From assembly GCA_009691815.1 (NCBI GenBank), contig SIAL01000138.1, positions 1-8,355 on the forward strand: 8,355 nucleotides of DNA, given 5' to 3'. The notes under the pieces are model-generated. The model was not told the DNA's origin. It did not search any database and saw only the letters and a program-made list of their open reading frames with translations. This DNA comes from Gemmataceae bacterium (lineage in GTDB: Bacteria; Planctomycetota; Planctomycetia; Gemmatales; Gemmataceae). The first letter of the stretch is position 1. The number at the start of each line of letters is the position of its first letter. Below are positions 1 through 5,535 of this stretch, in pieces. Made by a program: the position numbers and the translations under genes.

Positions 1-463
1 AGGATATTGAAATAAGTATTTTGGCACACAAAATGTTCTTTAGATTTATATTGCGTATCCTGAAGGTTTCAAAGGATATCAACCAGAATTTACATTTACA
101 GCTAGCAGGTGTTCGCTAGGCATTGCCTTGTCATTACACCCTTGATTTGCCAATTACGCGGGCGTCCGATGGGTTCCTACAGAAAACGACAACTTTGATC
201 CCATAAAAAGCTATTGCGCAACCGAATGCGGCCACTTCCGGCGACAGGGCCTTGGAACGGGAAATACCGGCCCGGTACCTGACTTCCCCCGTGAAGTGTC
301 CAAAGGAGAAGGCACAATCCGTGTGTCGTTCTTGATTTTGGGCCGAAGCATTTTCCCTGTTGCATCATTTGTCCATCACTGACGCATCCTGGATAAAAAA
401 CAGAACAACGCAGAATCCATCACGGACCATTCCGGGGCGTAATTTTTAACCGTGGGTTACGAC

Positions 464-506
464 CAACCCCCAACCGGCAATGGTTTTCCCCGATCCATAC
501 ATCCCG
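464..506. repeat. 43-bp direct repeat, copy 1
   Basis: This block, beginning CAACCCCCAACCGG and ending CATACATCCCG, recurs without a mismatch at 534-576. The copies are 27 bp apart, a period of 70 bp. Since 70 is not a multiple of three, any peptide read through both copies changes frame between them, so the identity is kept at DNA or RNA level rather than as protein. Each copy contains a weak inverted repeat AACC/GGTT. No transposase or target-site duplication accompanies it. It could be a dispersed intergenic repeat, a binding-site pair or a recent local duplication. Confidence 0.9.
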
Positions 507-533
507 CCTGTTGGTTTCCCCTGGATTGCGAAA

Positions 534-576
534 CAACCCCCAACCGGCAATGGTTTTCCCCGATCCATACATCCCG
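534..576. repeat. 43-bp direct repeat, copy 2
   Basis: This is an exact second copy of the block at 464-506. The 27-bp spacer between the copies contains TTGGTTTC, which can pair imperfectly with GAAACAA overlapping the left edge of this copy. The repeat ends about 125 bp before the DUF1080 start codon, so a role in that gene's control is possible but unproven. Confidence 0.9.
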
Positions 577-701
577 TTCAAACAACTTTTGCTTATTGGT
601 GGGATTATTAGCATACCGAAACCATTTTTCGCTGGGCGAAAGAGTATCTTTTTTCCAAGATGATGATGTCGGTTCCCTCCTTCCCTTTTTGGGGTACTCC
701 C

Positions 702-1433
702 ATGCCAAGACCGTTCCTTTCTCTCCCGGCGTTGCTTGTTTTTTCCTTGGGCCTTGTCGGTGCCGAACCGGTAGGCACAGAATTCCAATCGCTCTTTGAT
801 GGCAGGTCTCTTGATGGCTGGAAACATGCCGGCAATTGGTTCATTGAAGAAGGCGTTCTTACCCGCAAGGGCAAGGGTGGCGACATTCGCTTTGAGAAGT
901 TCAAGGTCCCTGATGACTTTGAACTCGCCTTCGAGTGGAAGGTGGCTAAAGGATCCAACTCGGGCGTTTACTATCGTCCCGGGCAATATGAATACCAAAT
1001 CCTCGACAACAAGGTGCATAGCGATGGCAAGAACCCTCGGACCAGCGCCGCTAGTGTCTATTTCTGTATGCCTCCCGCCAAAGACGCCACCAAGCCGGTT
1101 GGCGAATGGAACATTGGCCGCATTGTGTGCAAGGGTTCCGTCATTCAACATTGGCTCAACGGGGAAAAAGTCATTGACTTTGACTACACCGATCCCAAAT
1201 GGGCCTTCGAGGTGGAGCTCTTGAAGATCCGTGGAGCCAAGCTGGCCGATCGGGGCGCGAACCTAAACTTGCAGGATCATGGAGACCCGGTTTGGTATCG
1301 CAATATCAAAATCCGCTCGATTGGGGCCGAGGAAAAAGTGGAGCAGACCGAGGTGACCCCAGCAACCGTTCCAGAAAACATCCTAAAGGGTGAAAAGGCC
1401 TACCTAGAAGCGGGCAAAAAGAAGAGCAAGTAG
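702..1433 (+). CDS. Secreted DUF1080 (3-keto-disaccharide hydrolase family) protein
   Basis: This is a 243-residue exported protein of the DUF1080 family (PF06439), whose fold is a concanavalin-like beta sandwich. Members are abundant in Planctomycetes and some hydrolyse 3-keto-glycosides. Seen in the sequence: a signal peptide at residues 1-21 (hydrophobic run LSLPALLVFSLGLVGA, likely cleavage before E22); the entry motif FQSLFDGRSLDGW at 28-40; a GSNSGVYYR strand at 84-92; EYQILDN at 97-103; and the closing motif LQDHGDPVWYRNIKIR at 190-205. A Lys-rich tail follows. The frame is open upstream to an ATG at 660, but starting at 702 puts the signal peptide at the N-terminus. Neither start has a clear Shine-Dalgarno sequence, which is common in planctomycetes. 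The gene has substantial flanks on both sides and is probably transcribed alone. The family call is firm; the substrate is unknown. Confidence 0.9.
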   Translation: MPRPFLSLPALLVFSLGLVGAEPVGTEFQSLFDGRSLDGWKHAGNWFIEEGVLTRKGKGGDIRFEKFKVPDDFELAFEWKVAKGSNSGVYYRPGQYEYQILDNKVHSDGKNPRTSAASVYFCMPPAKDATKPVGEWNIGRIVCKGSVIQHWLNGEKVIDFDYTDPKWAFEVELLKIRGAKLADRGANLNLQDHGDPVWYRNIKIRSIGAEEKVEQTEVTPATVPENILKGEKAYLEAGKKKSK

Positions 1434-1445
1434 GATCCTTGATAA

Positions 1446-1472
1446 GGGGGGAACCGGGAAACGGCTCCCTCC
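1446..1472 (+). terminator. Possible terminator hairpin after the DUF1080 gene
   Basis: GGGGGGAACCG (1446-1456) can pair with CGGCTCCCTCC (1462-1472) around a 5-nt GGAAA loop. This gives ten pairs, one of them a G-U wobble, and one A-C mismatch. It sits 12 bp after the stop codon, where a terminator is expected. No T-run follows, so it may instead be a 3'-end stabiliser or a Rho-associated structure. Confidence 0.4.
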
Positions 1473-1752
1473 CCCAAAAGGCTACTATTGTCCAAAAGGC
1501 TGCCATGGTCCCTTTTGTCGTCGCGCCCCTGTTCTATTAGCCCCTGAGTCCGGAAATGGAAATCTGGGCACTTTGGATGGGACTTTCTCCCCCACGAACC
1601 GCATTTCTTTCCCACTATTTTCCCGATAACCGTTACTGTCGCTCAAGTCGTTACTACCGGACCGCCGAAGACAGGGTTGGAAGGGCCATTCCGACTACCC
1701 CGCCCATGGAGGGTTTGGGGGTGGTAAGCGTTCGAGGTTGGGATGGCAAGCG

Positions 1753-1762
1753 AGGAAGGGAG
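1753..1762 (+). promoter_or_regulatory. Ribosome binding site fixing the lipoprotein start
   Basis: AGGAAGGGAG lies 6 nt ahead of the ATG at 1769. It is the main reason to choose this ATG over the in-frame ATG at 1556, and it agrees with the lipoprotein signal that begins at 1769. Confidence 0.75.
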
Positions 1763-1768
1763 ACCGAT

Positions 1769-2350
1769 ATGAAACGAGCGCGGTCTTTGGCGATGTGGAC
1801 TCTTATGAGTCTGGCACCGTTTGGACTGTCCGGCTGTATTCCGTATTCGTTGGCATTCTTGCCGGCGTTGACGGTTCAGCCATGGGTTACAGACCGGATG
1901 GAAGAGAAATTCAGCAAAACAAGCGATCACAAGACGCCGATCCTCCCGCCGATTCGGCAGGGGTTTGCGCCGCCGACTTGTGAAGACCCGCCCGATGAGG
2001 CTCAGGTAATCCGAGCCATGCCTAGGCTGGCCCGTGGCGTACCCTATTTCTACGAAGAGTTCCGAGACGATATCCAGATCGTAACCGAGCGCATGGTCGA
2101 CAAAATCGATCCTCCACGGTTCTTTCCGCTTATTGGGCCGGCGCAGCTTCACCACTGCCACTGGAAATGCACCATCTATTACAACGAGATCATCGAATCG
2201 GGATATCCCTTCTCCATGAAGGTAAAGAACCCCCGCATTCAAGTGATCTATATCGACAAGGACCATCTCCACATGTATGTGGGTGACGATCCTGAAACGC
2301 AAAAGTCGGTCACTCGGGATTTGACCCCTCATTCGATTCCCAACCAGTAA
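1769..2350 (+). CDS. Planctomycete lipoprotein of unknown function with HHCHWKC motif
   Basis: This 193-residue protein has a type II signal peptide: basic MKRAR, a hydrophobic stretch, then the lipobox L20-S21-G22-C23. It should be lipid-anchored at Cys23 and exported. The mature part has a Pro-rich stretch, then acidic/aromatic segments (PYFYEEFRDDIQIVTERMVD). A compact cluster QLHHCHWKC follows, in which His128, His129, Cys130, His131 and Cys134 could bind a metal or haem, although two Cys could equally form a disulfide. The C-terminus looks like beta strands (IQVIYIDKDHLHMYVGDD). The pattern resembles conserved hypothetical proteins I associate with planctomycetes, but I can name no family. 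A Shine-Dalgarno sequence at 1753-1762 supports the start. The BON gene lies 146 bp downstream, separated by a strong hairpin, so co-transcription is uncertain. Confidence 0.8.
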   Translation: MKRARSLAMWTLMSLAPFGLSGCIPYSLAFLPALTVQPWVTDRMEEKFSKTSDHKTPILPPIRQGFAPPTCEDPPDEAQVIRAMPRLARGVPYFYEEFRDDIQIVTERMVDKIDPPRFFPLIGPAQLHHCHWKCTIYYNEIIESGYPFSMKVKNPRIQVIYIDKDHLHMYVGDDPETQKSVTRDLTPHSIPNQ

Positions 2351-2371
2351 TTCGAATCGAATGGTTTCCAA

Positions 2372-2393
2372 GGGTCGGGCGAAAGCCCGGCCC
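2372..2393 (+). terminator. GNRA-capped hairpin after the lipoprotein gene
   Basis: GGGTCGGGC (2372-2380) pairs with GCCCGGCCC (2385-2393) across a GAAA tetraloop, giving nine continuous pairs including one G-U. GAAA is a stable GNRA loop. It lies 21 bp after the stop codon, but no T-run follows; an A-run occurs at 2411-2417. It is a good candidate 3'-end structure, less certain as an intrinsic terminator. Confidence 0.5.
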
Positions 2394-2496
2394 GCCTCGC
2401 CACCTTCGCCAAAAAAACAGGGCTGTGTCGCAAGCTGGAGCTTTGAGGCCAACCGTCTAAAAGCCCGCTTCCACTCCCCGCAAAAGTAGGTTTGTC

Positions 2497-4089
2497 ATGG
2501 GCGCACCAAAATACAGGTCACTTGGAACCAGCATCCTTGGGGGGCTCCCCTTGGGATTTTTCATCCTTCAAGGGCCAATAGGGAGTGCCCAGGAGGATCA
2601 GGGGCCTCCGCGTCCCTCTCGCCGCATACAACTCTATCCTGACCGACATACGGACATTTCCCCGCCGGAAAAAATCTACCTTCAAACCCAATCCCAAAAG
2701 GTTGAAAAAGCCCGCCTTGAGGCTCGAGCCCAACTCGACGCCTTTCGGGTGGAGCTGGCGTGGCTTGCCGACCCGATGCTCTTTGCCCAACCTCCAGGGG
2801 TCAAAGCCGTCCTAAAGGAGGAGACCTTTGTTGTGGAATTGCGCGGGGTGGTTTCCTCCAACGCTTTACGACAACGGGCGGTGGAACTTGCCGGGAAATT
2901 TTCCGAAACCCCCATCAAAGACAAGTTGATGGTTTTGATCGCCCCGTCACCCCGTCGGGCATCCACCCCTGTCGCCGAACTTCATGCCAAAGCCGAACGA
3001 CATATCTCGGAAAAACTCATCGAATTCAGCCAAGATCTGCGTGTCGAAGAGGTCTACTCGAACGGAACGATTCGCGTGGGCGGCCGACTCCTTTCCTATG
3101 AGGACAAGGTGTCCGTGAGTCGTAGTCTTAGGCGGCTTAACGGATGTATGGCGGTGGAAAACCGCTGTGAAGTGGGCACCATGCTTCAGGACGATCGGCT
3201 GGTCAGCCTCATTTCAAGCGACGGCAACTTCAGCCTGCCTGGGCGCATCCAAGAAAAAGAGATGGGGCCCGTGGCTGTTTTGCCCGTGGAAGATCCGCTA
3301 GGACGAGCCCGGGTGGTACAAAAACCTTTGACACCTCAAAGTTCAACCCCGGAACAATTGCCCTTAGTCGAGCCAACCCAGCCGATCACCAACACCGTGG
3401 CAACGATCAATAACCGTGTGGCATCCCAAGATTACACCTACTCCGCGCGTGGGCAAATGTCCGCCATTGCCGTGGCGCAATCGGGGAGGGTAATGCGCCC
3501 AGCCAAGGAGATCCAAACGGATGATTTGGAACAGGGCCAAGCCAAGGAAGTTTGGTTGGGTGGGGCCAATCGCAATTATCAGGGCAAACCGGTGCAACTT
3601 GCAGGTTCCGTTCGAATCGTTCCCAAAGAAGAGGCGCAAAGGCGCTTTGGCCCGAGGACCGAAACGGTGGCGAGCAGAAATCCCCTTGTTCGGCCCGGGG
3701 CCACTGCCCAAACGGGCAGTTTCACCATTGAGGAAGCTCCCGAACCCAAGTTGGTCGCCAACACCCGGTTAATTCAGTCTGGCGCCGTGGTCGACCGTGA
3801 GTCATCGATTTCGACTTTGGCAACGGGCAAATCAACACCTTCCACAGGAACCATTTCGATTGAAGCTCCTTTGAGCCGAACGCTTCCATTGGACGGATTG
3901 ATCGATTTGGCGAAAAAGGCCTGTGGAAGTTATGCGCTAGAGGTTACTGGTCGGGTGAAAGACGATGAATCACGGATTACCATTCAGGTGCGCGATAGAA
4001 GGTCCGAGTCCGAGGTCCTTCGGCGTGTCTTGGCATTGGCCTCGTTTGCGGATCCTTCGGTTCGGGTAGAGGTCGAGATCGCACGCTGA
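2497..4089 (+). CDS. Secreted protein with three BON-like modules and a disordered linker
   Basis: This 530-residue exported protein has a signal peptide at residues 1-31 (likely cleavage GSA-QED). A charged helical stretch (about 62-87) leads into the first BON-like module at about 102-148 (VVELRGVVSS, then an Arg/Ala-rich helix and KDKLMVL). The second, at about 165-227, carries GTIRVGGRLLSYEDKV and then RSLRRLNGCMAV. Residues 230-460 are Pro/Thr/Gln/Ser-rich and probably disordered. A third, weaker module covers 465-529 (YALEVTGRVKDD, then ITIQVRDRRSESEVLRRVL). BON domains are linked to membrane or envelope attachment, with roles in osmotic protection and secretion channels. This one should be periplasmic or surface-associated; its partner is unknown. 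The ATG has only a weak AGTAGG ahead of it. A module at each end of a 230-residue linker suggests a spacer or tether, which is inference. Confidence 0.82.
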   Translation: MGAPKYRSLGTSILGGLPLGFFILQGPIGSAQEDQGPPRPSRRIQLYPDRHTDISPPEKIYLQTQSQKVEKARLEARAQLDAFRVELAWLADPMLFAQPPGVKAVLKEETFVVELRGVVSSNALRQRAVELAGKFSETPIKDKLMVLIAPSPRRASTPVAELHAKAERHISEKLIEFSQDLRVEEVYSNGTIRVGGRLLSYEDKVSVSRSLRRLNGCMAVENRCEVGTMLQDDRLVSLISSDGNFSLPGRIQEKEMGPVAVLPVEDPLGRARVVQKPLTPQSSTPEQLPLVEPTQPITNTVATINNRVASQDYTYSARGQMSAIAVAQSGRVMRPAKEIQTDDLEQGQAKEVWLGGANRNYQGKPVQLAGSVRIVPKEEAQRRFGPRTETVASRNPLVRPGATAQTGSFTIEEAPEPKLVANTRLIQSGAVVDRESSISTLATGKSTPSTGTISIEAPLSRTLPLDGLIDLAKKACGSYALEVTGRVKDDESRITIQVRDRRSESEVLRRVLALASFADPSVRVEVEIAR

Positions 4090-4118
4090 TAATACCAGCC
4101 TTGGATGGAAAATCGCCG

Positions 4119-4209
4119 GGACCGCTTGAGGTAAACCCGGTTCAGAATTGAGGAAGCCTTCCTCGCGGCCGCGGCCGGGTCTACCTTTTGGGAAACCCGG
4201 CTGCGGTCC
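4119..4209 (+). terminator. Composite RNA structure with two exclusive folds
   Basis: Fold A pairs GGACCGC (4119-4125) with GCGGTCC (4203-4209), perfectly. Inside it AGGTAAACCCGG (4129-4140) pairs with CCGGGTCTACCT (4175-4186), 11 of 12 positions, followed by TTT. Fold A also contains a GAGGAAG/CTTCCTC dyad at 4150-4164. Fold B pairs 4167-4180 with 4195-4208, 14 pairs including two G-U, with a 14-nt loop that hides the T-run. The two folds share bases and exclude each other. The simplest reading is an intrinsic terminator for the BON gene, 30 nt after its stop codon. An attenuator or switch is possible but less likely if the promoter at 4298-4325 is real, because the element would then lie upstream of that transcript. 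Confidence 0.55.
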
Positions 4210-4280
4210 TTAGGTGGTTCCCTAGACCTCCCGTTGGAACTCCGCCATATGGGCCCGTAGCCATGTCTTCCGGGTTGCCC

Positions 4281-4301
4281 TCAAGGGGCCAAACCCCTTG
4301 A
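4281..4301. repeat. Perfect 8-bp dyad, possible operator
   Basis: TCAAGGGG (4281-4288) and CCCCTTGA (4294-4301) form a perfect inverted repeat around 5 nt. The right arm overlaps the -35 hexamer of the candidate promoter at 4298, the classical place for a repressor site. As RNA it would be a stable hairpin, but no T-run follows on either strand. No regulator gene is visible nearby. Confidence 0.55.
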
Positions 4302-4325
4302 ATCCTAGTAAGTTTGGCTTATTAT
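4298..4325 (+). promoter_or_regulatory. Candidate sigma70-like promoter for the enolase-family/hydrolase operon
   Basis: TTGAAT (4298-4303; 4 of 6 to TTGACA) and TATTAT (4320-4325; 5 of 6 to TATAAT) are 16 bp apart. Transcription would start near 4332, leaving a leader of roughly 34 nt before the GTG at 4366. This stretch is AT-richer than its surroundings. Planctomycete promoter consensus is poorly defined, so the call rests on the general bacterial pattern. Confidence 0.45.
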
Positions 4326-4365
4326 GACAAAAACTTAAGCATTTGGGTATTGGGGGCTTTAGACT

Positions 4366-5535
4366 GTGCGCGTCCGCTCGGTGGTGATGTATTGTGTAAG
4401 GATTCCCCTTCGCCGGGAAATTCGCCATGCTTCTCATGTAAGGCTTCATACCGATTCGTTGATCGTGCGGGTTACATTGGCCAATGGTGTCGTTGGTTAT
4501 GGCGAGGGCCTTCCCCGTGACTATGTAACCGGTGAAACGCTGGATATATCCGCCGAACTTTTGCGCAAAACAGACCTTAAAGGCCAGTTGGGAAAGGTGG
4601 CCGATTGGGACCAAGCTTTATTGCTCATTGGCCGCCTAAAGTTGCCCGAAGTCCCCGGCGACGACCGTAAGTGTGTCGGAAATGCGGCTCGTTGCGCGCT
4701 TGAGATTGCTCTTTTGGATGCCTATGGTAGGCACTTTGGCCAATCCCTCGGTTCGATTGCCGCCAAACTGGCTCCCGAGTTGGCCCAAAACCAGTCCGAG
4801 GTTCGGTATGGCATTGTAATCACCTCCTCCAGCGGTTGGAAATTGGGAATTAAAGCATTTGGGTATCGGCTATATGGGTTTCGTCAGGCAAAACTCAAAG
4901 TAGGAATTGAAGGAAAAGATGATGTTTCGCGCATTGCCACACTAAGGCGTTGGGGTGGCGAGCAACTGGGGATTCGACTGGATGCCAACGAGGCATGGAC
5001 CACCGAGGTGGGTCGTGAGATACTCGAAAAAACCAAGACATATGGGATACAGTGGGTAGAACAACCACTGCCCCATGAAAACTGTGCTGAACTTTTTGAC
5101 TTTCGTCGGGAAACAGGGGCCGCCATAATGCTTGATGAATCTCTCTGTTCGATGGAAGATGCCAAGCGGGCGGTGGCAGGCGGTTGGTGCGATTTATTTA
5201 ACCTGAGGCTGTCCAAATGCGGGGGCTTTCTCCCCAGTTTGGCCCTAGCTCGCTTTGCCCATCAAAACGGCATCTCCTATCAGTTGGGTTGTCAAGTCGG
5301 TGAAACCGCCATTCTAAGCGCGGCGGGGCGGCTATTTGCCCAATCGGTTTCGGGTTTGAAAGCCCTCGAGGGCTCCTATGACCGACACTTGGTAACCGAA
5401 GCCTTGGGAAAACGCGATTTGACTTTTGGCCGGGGGGGCTTGGCCCCAGCCTTATCCGGACCCGGTTTAGGAGTCGATATTCGGGAAGATGACCTTGTTA
5501 GGGTAACCCAGCTGAAGGAGACGATCCTTGGCTGA
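4366..5535 (+). CDS. Enolase-superfamily enzyme, muconate lactonizing subgroup
   Basis: This 389-residue cytoplasmic enzyme has the two-part enolase fold: a capping domain at about 1-125 containing GYGEGLPRDYVTGET, then a TIM barrel. The catalytic set is complete: KxK at Lys176 and Lys178 (AKLKVG), metal ligands Asp206 (DANEAW), Glu232 (VEQPLP) and Asp257 (LDES), and the opposing Lys284 (SKCGG). This places it in the muconate lactonizing subgroup, which includes dipeptide epimerases, N-acylamino acid racemases and o-succinylbenzoate synthases. These enzymes abstract a proton alpha to a carboxylate. The DxD-type motif I expect in dipeptide epimerases is not evident; EGSYDRHL stands there. The substrate is therefore open. 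The start is GTG, chosen because it restores the usual N-terminus (MRVRSVVMYCVRIPLRR); only GGGGG at 4352-4356 precedes it. The last 8 bp overlap the hydrolase gene. Confidence 0.9.
   Translation: MRVRSVVMYCVRIPLRREIRHASHVRLHTDSLIVRVTLANGVVGYGEGLPRDYVTGETLDISAELLRKTDLKGQLGKVADWDQALLLIGRLKLPEVPGDDRKCVGNAARCALEIALLDAYGRHFGQSLGSIAAKLAPELAQNQSEVRYGIVITSSSGWKLGIKAFGYRLYGFRQAKLKVGIEGKDDVSRIATLRRWGGEQLGIRLDANEAWTTEVGREILEKTKTYGIQWVEQPLPHENCAELFDFRRETGAAIMLDESLCSMEDAKRAVAGGWCDLFNLRLSKCGGFLPSLALARFAHQNGISYQLGCQVGETAILSAAGRLFAQSVSGLKALEGSYDRHLVTEALGKRDLTFGRGGLAPALSGPGLGVDIREDDLVRVTQLKETILG
5515..5520 (+). promoter_or_regulatory. Ribosome binding site for the TTG-started hydrolase
   Basis: A perfect AAGGAG lies inside the end of the enolase-family gene, 7 nt before the TTG at 5528. 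It is the strongest translation signal in the window, and it justifies both the rare start codon and the overlap of the two genes. Confidence 0.85.

Larger units (their letters stand above)
1..659. other. Gene-free left flank
   Basis: I see no convincing gene here. The first 60 bases hold only 17 G or C, and the composition climbs to the GC-richer background by about 120. A short open frame on the + strand (3-119, stop TAG at 117-119) could be the tail of an upstream gene, but it is rich in codons such as ATA, AGA and TTA that the real genes here avoid. At 259-288 an outer stem GGGAA/TTCCC encloses an inner TACC/GGTA stem; no T-run follows, so it is not an obvious terminator. The 43-bp repeat pair lies at 464-576. 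I could not identify a good promoter for the gene at 702. Confidence 0.6.
1434..1768. other. Intergenic region between DUF1080 and lipoprotein genes
   Basis: This 335-bp gap holds no supported gene. Although the lipoprotein frame is open back to an ATG at 1556, the extra 71 residues are Arg/Pro/Tyr-rich and would bury the lipoprotein signal, so they are not counted. Visible structure includes the GC-rich hairpin at 1446-1472, a duplicated CCAAAAGGCT around 1475-1501, and an imperfect C-rich/G-rich stem at 1694-1725 (ACTACCCC against GGGGGTGGT with one bulge) just ahead of the lipoprotein ribosome binding site. That last stem could affect translation, but GC-rich DNA yields such pairings by chance. 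Confidence 0.55.

Noticed and set aside
3..119. Short open frame on the + strand at the left edge, possibly the tail of an upstream gene
   Set aside because: It is only 38 codons, AT-rich, codon-atypical and without a recognisable motif. It cannot be judged without sequence to the left.
177..368. 63-residue open frame on the - strand
   Set aside because: It has no ribosome binding site, no recognisable motif and Gly/Ser/Arg-rich composition typical of random GC-rich frames. It coincides with a palindromic structure at 259-288.
464..576. Two-unit CRISPR array
   Set aside because: There are only two repeats, the 27-bp spacer is single, no cas gene is near, and the repeat lacks the usual strong internal dyad.
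420..1151. Long - strand frame reading the 43-bp repeats as RDVWIGENHC-like peptides
   Set aside because: It is antisense to the DUF1080 gene over most of its length. The 70-bp repeat period puts the two copies in different frames, so no repeated peptide exists.
1556..1768. 71-residue N-terminal extension of the lipoprotein
   Set aside because: It would bury the lipoprotein signal internally. A good Shine-Dalgarno sequence sits before the ATG at 1769, and the extension is low-quality sequence.
1643..2452. 269-residue - strand frame opposite the lipoprotein gene
   Set aside because: The + strand frame has a ribosome binding site, a lipobox and ordered motifs. The antisense frame has none and is Arg-rich as expected of a shadow.
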